Shown one piece after another: positions 1 to 5,150 of a stretch of 5,150 nt of DNA (the first letter of the stretch is position 1; each line of letters opens with the position of its first letter). This DNA comes from Pseudomonadota bacterium. GTDB lineage: Bacteria; Pseudomonadota; Gammaproteobacteria; Burkholderiales; SG8-39. The notes under the pieces are model-generated. The model was not told the origin of the DNA, did not search any database, and was given only the letters and a program-made list of their open reading frames with translations. The position numbers were made by a program, and so were the translations under genes. Location: contig JAKAIH010000235.1 of the NCBI GenBank assembly GCA_021825225.1, forward strand, positions 1 through 5,150. Reading direction: 5' to 3'.

Positions 1-267
1 GAGGGCGGCAGCGTCGATATCGCCTTGCGCCGGCGCGAGCGCAGTGCGCTGCTGGAAATCTGCGACACCGGTCCGGGCATTCCCGAGGAGGATCGCGCGC
101 GGGTATTCGACCGCTTCTACCGGCGCGAGGCAACGCATGTGGCCGGTAGCGGACTCGGGCTCGCCATCGTGAAAAACATCGTCGAGCGCCACCGCGCCTC
201 CATCCTGCTCGAGGACCGCGCGCCCGCCCCCGGCCTGCGCGTGACGGTCGCGTTTCCGCTCGCCTAG
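1..267 (+). CDS. Sensor histidine kinase, C-terminal ATPase end (5' partial)
   Basis: This is the last 88 residues of a membrane sensor kinase of a two-component system. The reading frame is open from base 1, so the gene starts outside the window. Visible parts of the HATPase_c domain are the G1 box DTGPGIP (residues 22-28 of the fragment), the F box FDRFYR (36-41) and the G2 box GSGLGLAIVK (49-58). The end is typical of this family: a GLRVTVAFP strand and then the stop. In the family this domain binds ATP and phosphorylates the conserved His of the dimerisation domain, which is not visible here. The motif wording resembles QseC/PmrB/TctE-type kinases, but the sensor domain is missing, so I give no symbol. 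Its response regulator is probably encoded just upstream (inference). The two CTTAAG-type operators downstream fit an OmpR-family partner of the QseB/PmrA class. Confidence 0.95.
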   Translation, partial: EGGSVDIALRRRERSALLEICDTGPGIPEEDRARVFDRFYRREATHVAGSGLGLAIVKNIVERHRASILLEDRAPAPGLRVTVAFPLA

Positions 268-310
268 CGCGGCAAGCTTCGCTGCGTTTCACCACAACGG
301 GGTTCGCCAT

Positions 311-327
311 CTTAAGTTTGACTTAAG
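311..327 (+). promoter_or_regulatory. QseB/PmrA-like direct-repeat operator upstream of the ABC transporter gene
   Basis: The sequence CTTAAGTTTGACTTAAG is two identical CTTAAG half-sites (311-316 and 322-327) separated by 5 bp, so the repeat period is 11 bp, one helical turn. This is the hexamer-N5-hexamer form recognised by OmpR-family regulators such as PmrA and QseB (established for those proteins; inferred here). A -10-like hexamer TAGGCT lies 10 bp downstream at 338-343. With a 17-bp spacer the -35 position would fall inside the box (315-320), as in activator-dependent promoters. Transcription would then start near 350 and give a very short leader before the ATG at 369. A nearly identical site with the same geometry lies at 2893-2909. 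Confidence 0.75.
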
Positions 328-368
328 CGCGCAACCCTAGGCTGCCAGCTCAACTCAGGAGCTGCGCC

Positions 369-2132
369 ATGCCGAAAACAAACAAGGGGTTCATCCCGGA
401 GCTGTGGGCGCTCGCGAAGCCCTATTGGTTCGCCGACGACGCCTGGGCGGCGCGCGCGCTGTTGTGCGCGGTGATCGCGCTCAACCTGGCGCTGGTCTAC
501 GTCAACGTGCTGATCAACCACTGGAACAACGATTTCTACAACACCCTGCAGGGCATGGACAAGAGCGGTTTCTTCCATCAGCTGCTGATCTTTTCCGGCC
601 TGGCCGCCGCGTATATCGCCATCGCGGTGTATCAGCTCTACCTCAACCAGATGCTGCAGATCCGCTGGCGGCGCTGGCTCACCGAACGCTATCTGGCGCA
701 ATGGATCGCGCAGCGCAACTACTACCGGCTGCAACTCAGCGACCGCGACACCGACAACCCCGACCAGCGCATCGCCGACGACCTGGCGGCGTTCTGCGAC
801 AAGACGCTCAACCTGGGGCTGGGATTGTTGTCCGCGGCAGTCACGCTCGTTTCCTTCGGCGTCATTCTGTGGGGCCTGTCCGGAACGTTGAGCCTGCCAT
901 TCGCTCACGGCCGCATCGCGATTCCCGGCTACATGCTGTGGGTTGCATTCGCCTATGCGATCGCCGGCACCGGCCTGGTACATCTGATCGGCAGGCCATT
1001 GGTGGGACTCAATTTCAGGCAGCAGAAGTTCGAAGCCAACTTTCGCTTTTCGCTGGTCCGGTTCCGCGAGAACGCCGAATCCATCGCGCTTTACGCCGGC
1101 GAAGCCAGCGAACTGCACGGCCTCAGGCAGCGCTTTTCCGATATCGTCGGCAATTGGTGGGCGATCATGAAGCGGCAGAAGACGCTGACCTGGTTCCGCG
1201 CCGGCTACAACCAGATCGGCGTCATATTTCCATTCCTGGTGGCGGCGCCGCGCTATTTTGCCGGCCGCATCCAGCTCGGCGGGCTGATGCAAACCGCCTC
1301 CGCCTTCGGTCAGGTGCAGGATGCGCTGTCCTGGTTCGTCAACGCCTACGCCCAGCTCGCCGAATGGCGCGCCACGGTCGAGCGTCTGAGCACGTTTCGC
1401 CGCGCCATCGAAGACGCGCATGCTGCCGCGCAAGCCGGTACCGGCGTGGCGCTGGCGCCCGGCGCCGGCGCGCGCTATGCCGCGCATGCGATCGACGTCG
1501 AATTGCCCGGCGGGCAGGCGCTGCTGACAGCGCTCAGCATCGAACTCGCACCTGGCGACAGGGTGCTCCTCACCGGCCCTTCCGGTTCGGGCAAGACCAC
1601 CTTGTTCCGGGCCTTCGCCGGCATCTGGCCCTTCGGCCGCGGCGTCGTATCGAAGCCGGCGCAAGCGCAGGTGCTGTTTCTGCCGCAAAAGCCTTACCTC
1701 GGCATCGGCAGCCTGCGCGAGCAGTTGTGCTATCCGGGCCCCGCGGGCAGCTACAGCGACGCCGAGCTGCGCGCCGCGCTCGACGCCTGCGGCTTGGGTC
1801 AGCTCGCCGGACGTCTGGGCGAAGAGCGGCACTGGGCGCAGCTGCTCTCCGGCGGCGAGCAGCAGCGCGTGGCGATCGCGCGCGCCCTGCTGCAGCAACC
1901 GGATTGGCTGTTCCTGGACGAAGCCACCTCCGCGCTGGACGAACCGAGCGAGGCGGCGCTGTACGCCCTGCTCGGCGCGCGCCTGCCGCACACCTGCATC
2001 GTCAGCATCGGCCACCGCCCAGGTCTTGCCCGGTTTCACCAGCGCCGCATCGAGCTCGGCAGCGCAAGCGTCGCGCTTGCGCACACACCCACGCTCCCCG
2101 GCGGTGCTCTACCCCTGGAAGATGCGGCATAA
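369..2132 (+). CDS. SbmA/BacA/YddA-type ABC transporter, fused permease and ATPase
   Basis: This 587-residue inner-membrane half-transporter would act as a homodimer. Hydrophobic segments lie at about residues 28-50, 70-95, 147-172, 187-210 and 278-298. A further helix around 305-330 is less clear. Before the ATPase domain are the family motif DNPDQRIADD (129-138) and a conserved block with key residues N215, Q218, E222, F225, E234 and E245. This block marks the ABC_membrane_2 / SbmA-BacA group. The ATPase half has Walker A GPSGSGKT (403-410), Q-loop Q440, signature LSGGEQQ (493-499), Walker B LFLDE (514-518) and switch His549. Related proteins include SbmA and BacA (peptide uptake, no ATPase domain), E. 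coli YddA and mycobacterial Rv1819c (ATPase attached, cobalamin and peptide import). The substrate cannot be read from sequence. AGGAG at 357-361, 7 nt before the ATG, supports the start. It is probably co-transcribed with the rhomboid gene 67 nt downstream. Confidence 0.96.
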   Translation: MPKTNKGFIPELWALAKPYWFADDAWAARALLCAVIALNLALVYVNVLINHWNNDFYNTLQGMDKSGFFHQLLIFSGLAAAYIAIAVYQLYLNQMLQIRWRRWLTERYLAQWIAQRNYYRLQLSDRDTDNPDQRIADDLAAFCDKTLNLGLGLLSAAVTLVSFGVILWGLSGTLSLPFAHGRIAIPGYMLWVAFAYAIAGTGLVHLIGRPLVGLNFRQQKFEANFRFSLVRFRENAESIALYAGEASELHGLRQRFSDIVGNWWAIMKRQKTLTWFRAGYNQIGVIFPFLVAAPRYFAGRIQLGGLMQTASAFGQVQDALSWFVNAYAQLAEWRATVERLSTFRRAIEDAHAAAQAGTGVALAPGAGARYAAHAIDVELPGGQALLTALSIELAPGDRVLLTGPSGSGKTTLFRAFAGIWPFGRGVVSKPAQAQVLFLPQKPYLGIGSLREQLCYPGPAGSYSDAELRAALDACGLGQLAGRLGEERHWAQLLSGGEQQRVAIARALLQQPDWLFLDEATSALDEPSEAALYALLGARLPHTCIVSIGHRPGLARFHQRRIELGSASVALAHTPTLPGGALPLEDAA

Positions 2133-2199
2133 TGACCTGACCGCAGACTAAACGCGGCCGACGTACATTCGCAAATTCCCTGGCCGCTTGGGGCAAGGC

Positions 2200-2820
2200 A
2201 TGCTCAATTCCGTTCCCCCGGTAACCCGGGCCCTGATTTTCATCAACGTGCTGGTGTTCGCGGCCGAGCGGCTGCTCGGCGATAACCTGACGCTGCGGCT
2301 TGCGCTATGGCCGATGCAATCGGCGCCGCTATCCGACAGCCTGTTCTCGTTCCAGCCCTGGCAATTGCTCACCTATGGCTTTGTGCATGCGGGCACCTGG
2401 CATCTGTTCGTCAACATGTTTGCGGTGTACATGTTCGGCGGCCAGCTGGAGCAGCTGTGGGGGCCGAAGCGCTATCTGAACCTGTACCTGCTCAGCGTGA
2501 TCGTCGCCGGCGTGGCGCAGCTCATCGTCGCCGGCTTTGCCGCCGTCGAGCCCTATCCGACCGTGGGCGCGTCCGGCGGCATTTTCGGACTGCTGCTCGC
2601 CTATGCGATGTACTTTCCGCGCCGGACGGTCGTGCTGCTGATCCCCCCGATCCCGATGCCGGCATGGCTGTTCGTGACGCTTTACGGAACGCTCGAGCTC
2701 TACCTGGGAGTCACCGGAACCGAAGCCGGCGTCGCGCATTTTGCCCATCTGGGGGGCATGGCCGGCGCCTGGCTGATGATCCGTTACTGGCGCGGTCAGC
2801 CGCCGTTTCGCCGGCGCTAG
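2200..2820 (+). CDS. Rhomboid-family intramembrane serine protease
   Basis: This 206-residue polytopic membrane protease of the compact bacterial rhomboid type, with about six helices, cuts transmembrane substrates within the bilayer. The catalytic dyad is Ser125 in GASGGIFG (123-130) and His183 in AHLGG (182-186). The oxyanion-side pair is H68 and N72 in WHLFVNM (67-73), equivalent to the HxxxN of E. coli GlpG. All key residues are present, so it should be active. There is no extra N-terminal cytosolic domain of the GlpG kind, and the C-terminus is a short basic tail. I start at ATG 2200, where MLNSVPPVTRALIFINV matches the usual family start and GGGG at 2190-2193 lies 6 nt upstream. A TTG at 2188 would add four residues with no ribosome site of its own. 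I see no strong terminator or promoter between it and the transporter gene, so one transcript is likely. The substrate is unknown. Confidence 0.94.
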   Translation: MLNSVPPVTRALIFINVLVFAAERLLGDNLTLRLALWPMQSAPLSDSLFSFQPWQLLTYGFVHAGTWHLFVNMFAVYMFGGQLEQLWGPKRYLNLYLLSVIVAGVAQLIVAGFAAVEPYPTVGASGGIFGLLLAYAMYFPRRTVVLLIPPIPMPAWLFVTLYGTLELYLGVTGTEAGVAHFAHLGGMAGAWLMIRYWRGQPPFRRR

Positions 2821-2828
2821 CAAGCGCA

Positions 2829-2853
2829 TGGCGCCGCACTGGCGCAGGCGCCA
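2829..2853 (+). terminator. Possible weak terminator hairpin after the rhomboid gene
   Basis: The arms TGGCGCC (2829-2835) and GGCGCCA (2847-2853) form a perfect 7-bp stem with an 11-nt loop. It begins 9 nt after the rhomboid stop codon. The following bases are CTTCCATTTT, so the T-run is short and displaced. The position, between a gene end and a new promoter box, is right for a terminator. The weak tail means it may be leaky or only an mRNA 3'-end stabiliser. Confidence 0.35.
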
Positions 2854-2892
2854 CTTCCATTTTGGATTGCGCCACCGTCCTCCGCCGCCAAT

Positions 2893-2909
2893 TTTAAGTT
2901 TGTCTTAAG
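2893..2909 (+). promoter_or_regulatory. QseB/PmrA-like direct-repeat operator upstream of the htrA-type protease gene
   Basis: TTTAAG (2893-2898) and CTTAAG (2904-2909) are separated by TTTGT, giving the same 11-bp period as the site at 311-327. Fifteen of the 17 positions are identical between the two. A -10-like hexamer CAAGCT (2920-2925) again lies exactly 10 bp downstream of the second half-site, and CTGC follows at the same offset in both promoters. Transcription would start near 2932. I saw no sigma-E (RpoE) type -35 GGAACTT upstream of this gene, although E. coli degP has one. Control by a response regulator is therefore the better reading here (inference). Confidence 0.72.
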
Positions 2910-2936
2910 TCTGCTCTCCCAAGCTGCAGTCCATGG

Positions 2937-2951
2937 CGGGGATGTTCCCCG
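2937..2951 (+). other. Small 5' leader hairpin of the htrA-type gene
   Basis: CGGGGA (2937-2942) and TCCCCG (2946-2951) form a perfect 6-bp, GC-rich stem with a TGT loop. It lies between the predicted transcription start (about 2932) and the ribosome site at 2964. If that start is right, the hairpin sits within the first 20 nt of the mRNA, where such structures often protect against 5'-dependent decay. The structure is seen in the sequence; the function is inference. It does not cover the ribosome site. Confidence 0.4.
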
Positions 2952-2963
2952 GCACACAACGCT

Positions 2964-2968
2964 AGGAG
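2964..2968 (+). promoter_or_regulatory. Ribosome binding site deciding the htrA start
   Basis: AGGAG lies 3 nt before the first ATG (2972) and 6 nt before the second, adjacent ATG (2975). The spacing favours initiation at 2975, which removes one Met from the signal peptide and changes nothing in the mature protein. Confidence 0.6.
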
Positions 2969-2971
2969 TGC

Positions 2972-4438
2972 ATGATGAAACCCAAACTTGTAGTTCGTAG
3001 CCTGATCGCGGCAGCGGTCATAGCGGCGGTGGGCGCGGGGGCGTTTTCCGCCGGTCACTGGTTTCCGCGGGAGGCCAGCGCCGCCACCGCGCCGCTGGCC
3101 GTTGCGACCGCGCCGGCAGCAAGCGCACTGCTTCCCGACTTCACCAGCATCGTGCAGCAAAACGGGCCGGCCGTGGTCAACATCAGCGTAACGCAAAAGG
3201 CCAAGGCCGAGCCCCAGGTGCAGCAGTTCGGCAAAATCGACCCGAACAATCCCTTCTTCCAGTTCTTCGGCCAGTTCCCCGGGATGGTGCCGCACAACTC
3301 CGCACCGGAGCACGCTTTGGGATCCGGTTTCATCGTGAGCCCCGACGGCGTCATACTCACCAATGCGCATGTCATCGACGATGCGACCGAGGTGACGGTG
3401 AAGCTCACCGACCGGCGCGAGTTCCGCGCCAAGGTGATCGGCAGCGACAAGCCCAGCGACGTCGCCGTGCTCAAAATCAATGCGACCGGACTGCCGACGG
3501 TGAAGCTGGGCAGCAGCCTCAATGAAAAAGTGGGCGAGTGGGTGTTGGCCATCGGTTCCCCGTTCGGCTTCGAGAATTCGGTGACCGCGGGCATCGTGAG
3601 CGCGAAATCGCGTTCGCTCCCGGATGGCACCTACGTCCCCTTCATCCAGACCGATGTCGCGGTGAATCCGGGCAACTCCGGCGGACCGCTGTTCAACATG
3701 AAAGGCGAGGTCATCGGCATCAATTCGCAGATCTACACCCATACCGGCGGCTACCAGGGCCTGTCCTTCGCGGTCCCGATCGACCTCGCGGTCAAGGTCA
3801 AGGACCAGCTGCAGCAATTCGGCAAGGTGAGCCGCGGGCGGCTGGGCGTGACCATCCAGGAAGTCAATCAGCAGCTCGCCGATTCCTTCGGCCTGAAGCG
3901 TCCCACCGGCGCCCTGGTCGCCTCGGTCGAGGATGACGGCCCGGCCGCCAAGGCGGGCATCAAGGCCGGCGACGTGATCCTGAAATTCAATGGGCAGACC
4001 ATATCGAGTTCCTCCGAATTGCCCGAGCGCGTTGCGGACGTGAAACCCGGTACCAAAGCGACGCTCGAGATTTCGCGCAACGGCGCGACCAAGGAAATCG
4101 AAGTGAAGGTGGGCGAGCTGAAGAATGACAAGGTGGCGTCCGCCGCCGGTTCGAGCGAAGGGCACGGCCGCCTCGGGCTCGCGGTGCGGCCCTTGAGCCC
4201 CGACGAACGGCAGCAGGTCGGCGAAAAAGGCCTGGTGGTGGAGCAGGCCAGCGGCCCGGCCGCGCGTGCCGGCATCCAGCCAGGCGACCTGGTCCTCGCC
4301 GTCAACGGCACCCCGGTCAAGTCGGTGGCGCAATTGCGGGCGCTGGTGGCGAAATCGGGCAAGACCCTGGCCCTGCTGATTCAGCGCGATTCAGGAAAGA
4401 TCTTCATCCCGGTCGATCTGGGCGACAGTCAGGGCTGA
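2972..4438 (+). CDS. htrA: Do-family periplasmic serine endoprotease (DegP/DegQ/MucD type)
   Basis: This 488-residue chaperone-protease degrades or refolds misfolded envelope proteins in the periplasm. Numbering is from the first ATG. It has a basic start, a hydrophobic segment at 9-28 and a likely signal peptidase site after ASA (35-37). The trypsin-like domain has His133 (TNAHV), Asp163 (SDVAVLKI) and Ser236 (GNSGGPL). The His-Asp gap of 30 equals E. coli DegP, and the Asp-Ser gap of 73 is close to it. Two PDZ domains follow at about 289-380 (starting GRLGVTI) and 399-486 (starting GRLGLAV). The loop before the catalytic His, containing PFFQFFGQF (94-102), is short and lacks the cysteine pair of E. 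coli DegP. This is more like DegQ or MucD, so the symbol is the generic family one. The gene has its own operator box (2893-2909) and AGGAG at 2964. All catalytic residues are intact. Confidence 0.97.
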   Translation: MMKPKLVVRSLIAAAVIAAVGAGAFSAGHWFPREASAATAPLAVATAPAASALLPDFTSIVQQNGPAVVNISVTQKAKAEPQVQQFGKIDPNNPFFQFFGQFPGMVPHNSAPEHALGSGFIVSPDGVILTNAHVIDDATEVTVKLTDRREFRAKVIGSDKPSDVAVLKINATGLPTVKLGSSLNEKVGEWVLAIGSPFGFENSVTAGIVSAKSRSLPDGTYVPFIQTDVAVNPGNSGGPLFNMKGEVIGINSQIYTHTGGYQGLSFAVPIDLAVKVKDQLQQFGKVSRGRLGVTIQEVNQQLADSFGLKRPTGALVASVEDDGPAAKAGIKAGDVILKFNGQTISSSSELPERVADVKPGTKATLEISRNGATKEIEVKVGELKNDKVASAAGSSEGHGRLGLAVRPLSPDERQQVGEKGLVVEQASGPAARAGIQPGDLVLAVNGTPVKSVAQLRALVAKSGKTLALLIQRDSGKIFIPVDLGDSQG

Positions 4439-4459
4439 ATTGAAACTTCCCGGCGCGAA

Positions 4460-4500
4460 GGGCCGTCGCATCCGGAGGGCACGCCCCTCCGGATGGGCCC
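4460..4500 (+). other. Strong stem-loop 1 after the htrA-type gene
   Basis: CATCCGGAGGG (4469-4479) and CCCTCCGGATG (4485-4495) form a perfect 11-bp stem with loop CACGC. An outer stem GGGCC (4460-4464) with GGCCC (4496-4500) extends it, leaving a 4-nt bulge on the 5' side. It begins 21 nt after the protease stop codon. No T-run follows, so it is not a standard intrinsic terminator. It could be a 3'-end stabiliser, an attenuation structure or a dispersed palindromic repeat unit. Confidence 0.6.
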
Positions 4501-4512
4501 GTGCCGTATCCC

Positions 4513-4533
4513 TGCGGCTGCGCGGCAGCCGCA
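4513..4533 (+). other. Strong stem-loop 2 before the small exported-peptide gene
   Basis: TGCGGCTGC (4513-4521) and GCAGCCGCA (4525-4533) form a perfect 9-bp stem with the 3-nt loop GCG. It lies 12 nt after stem-loop 1 and 11 nt before the ribosome site AGGAG at 4545. There is no T-run, so termination here is not evident. The position in the leader of the next gene allows a role in translation or mRNA processing (inference). Confidence 0.55.
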
Positions 4534-4556
4534 CAGCGCCAACCAGGAGAAATAAT

Positions 4557-4724
4557 ATGAACACGCTCAAATTGACTCTGTTTGTGCTCGCCGCGACACT
4601 TGCCGGTGCGGCGGCATCCAGCGCTCCGCCCTCCGCCGCGCCGAGGGAGCAGATGCAGGACACCGCCAGATTCCGCGTGATCGACGATTTTCTCGCCGAC
4701 TCCAGGCGCTACCTCGGCCTGTAG
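4557..4724 (+). CDS. Small exported protein of unknown function, 55 residues
   Basis: I do not recognise this protein. It begins MNTLKLTLFVLAATLAGAAA, a good signal peptide with a short basic start and a hydrophobic core (residues 6-20). Cleavage is plausible around residues 20-23 (AAASSA). The mature part of about 33 residues has a Pro/Ala-rich start and then a charged, probably helical segment at 31-52 (EQMQDTARFRVIDDFLADSRR). It has no cysteine. The start is set by AGGAG (4545-4549), 7 nt upstream of ATG 4557. A longer in-frame reading from a TTG at 4440 would translate both hairpins as protein and has no signal peptide. The stop is followed after 15 nt by the ATG of the channel gene, so the two are likely co-transcribed and perhaps translationally coupled. 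The signal peptide and ribosome site argue for a real gene, but its shortness leaves doubt. Confidence 0.6.
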   Translation: MNTLKLTLFVLAATLAGAAASSAPPSAAPREQMQDTARFRVIDDFLADSRRYLGL

Positions 4725-4739
4725 CCGGCTGGCGTCGCG

Positions 4740-5150
4740 ATGCGTGGCGCGGAGGCCTTGACGCCGGCCGTCATTCTGAGTCTGTTCCTCTGCGGCAGTT
4801 CCACGCTGCTGCATTACGAATGCCTGAAATTGCTGAGCTTCATCCTGCCGCGCGCCGCGATCATCAAGACCCGCGCCAAGGTCCTCGCAGCGCTGGGCGG
4901 CGCGATCGTCAGCCACATGTCGCAGATCATGCTGTTCGCCGGGGCCTATTTCCTGTTGCGCGACAAATTCGGCCTGGGCGGCTTCGGCGGCCAGTTCAAG
5001 GACGTGTTCTCGAGTTTTGTCTATTTTTCCTCCGAGACCTATACCACCCTGGGCCTGGGCGACATTTTCCCCTCGGGAAGCCTGCGCCTGGTGACCGGCA
5101 TAGAGTCGCTCACCGGGCTGCTCATGATCAGTTGGACCGCGTCGTTCACT
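4740..5150 (+). CDS. Potassium-channel-like membrane protein with TLGLGD filter (3' partial)
   Basis: The frame is open from ATG 4740 to the window end, giving 137 residues with no stop. Hydrophobic segments lie at about residues 9-27 and 47-71. A pore-helix region at 88-101 (rich in F, S and Y) leads into TTLGLGD (102-108), and a further membrane segment begins near 116 and reaches the edge. The pore-filter-helix order is that of the Ion_trans_2 potassium channel family (TVGYGD in the classical filter), with Leu106 in place of Tyr. The first two helices before the pore make it larger than a plain two-helix KcsA-type subunit. No clear ribosome site precedes the ATG. The previous stop is only 15 nt away in the same frame, so re-initiation or coupling is likely. 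A TTG at 4758 has GGAGG upstream but only 2 nt of spacing. Ion selectivity cannot be assumed from the altered filter. Confidence 0.83.
   Translation, partial: MRGAEALTPAVILSLFLCGSSTLLHYECLKLLSFILPRAAIIKTRAKVLAALGGAIVSHMSQIMLFAGAYFLLRDKFGLGGFGGQFKDVFSSFVYFSSETYTTLGLGDIFPSGSLRLVTGIESLTGLLMISWTASFT

Noticed and set aside
312..2084. Long open frame of 590 codons on the - strand opposite the ABC transporter
   Set aside because: It is a shadow frame created by GC-rich codon use. Its translation is low-complexity Arg/Gly/Ala/Gln-rich with no domain, while the + strand protein has every ABC motif.
2154..2187. Inverted repeat GCGGCC / GGCCGC between the transporter and rhomboid genes
   Set aside because: The stem is only 6 bp with a 22-nt loop and no T-run, which is expected by chance in GC-rich DNA. 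It is not good evidence for a terminator.
2188..2199. TTG start for the rhomboid four codons upstream
   Set aside because: It has no ribosome site at proper spacing. The ATG at 2200 gives the family-typical N-terminus and has GGGG 6 nt upstream.
2894..4333. Long open frame of 479 codons on the - strand opposite the Do-family protease
   Set aside because: It is antisense to a gene with an intact catalytic triad and two PDZ domains. The translation is His/Arg/Asp-rich with no recognisable family.
4440..4556. Upstream TTG start extending the small peptide to 94 residues
   Set aside because: It lies just after the protease stop without a ribosome site, translates the two hairpins into Arg-rich sequence and buries the signal peptide. 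ATG 4557 has AGGAG at good spacing.
4731..4765. Inverted repeat GGCGTC / GACGCC around the channel start codon
   Set aside because: It has a 6-bp stem with a 23-nt loop and no extension by flanking bases. It is too weak to claim control of translation.
4404..4916. Frame of 170 codons on the - strand across the small gene and channel start
   Set aside because: It runs through both hairpins and overlaps two better supported + strand genes. It has no recognisable domain.

Overview
The window reads as ordinary chromosomal DNA from a GC-rich Gram-negative proteobacterium, most likely a betaproteobacterium. This placement rests on the high GC content, the periplasmic Do-family protease, the proteobacterial rhomboid type and the QseB/PmrA-like promoter boxes. 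No marker gene fixes the lineage. All genes lie on the + strand. I see no mobile element, CRISPR array, tRNA or rRNA.

Layout: (1) 1-267, the C-terminal end of a sensor histidine kinase, cut by the window edge. (2) 268-368, a short gap with a direct-repeat operator CTTAAG-N5-CTTAAG just upstream of the next gene. (3) 369-2132, a complete SbmA/BacA/YddA-type ABC transporter with fused membrane and ATPase domains. (4) 2200-2820, a six-helix rhomboid intramembrane serine protease, probably in the same transcript. (5) 2821-2971, a weak terminator-like hairpin, then a second copy of the same operator with the same geometry, then a small 5' leader hairpin. (6) 2972-4438, a DegP/DegQ/MucD-type periplasmic serine protease with two PDZ domains. 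(7) 4439-4556, two strong tandem hairpins. (8) 4557-4724, a 55-residue exported peptide of unknown function, missed if the longer upstream start is used. (9) 4740-5150, the start of a potassium-channel-like membrane protein with the unusual filter TLGLGD. It runs off the right edge.

The most interesting signal is regulatory. The only TTAAG sequences I found in the window form two pairs, each an 11-bp-spaced direct repeat. One lies before the transporter-rhomboid pair and one before the protease gene, and a histidine kinase sits next door. This matches the site type bound by OmpR-family regulators of the QseB/PmrA class. The inference is a compact local regulon: a two-component system controlling an importer-like ABC transporter, an intramembrane protease and a periplasmic chaperone-protease, which together look like an envelope-maintenance module. 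The individual protein families are well known. The shared control, the tandem hairpins, the small peptide and the filter variant are the points worth checking.
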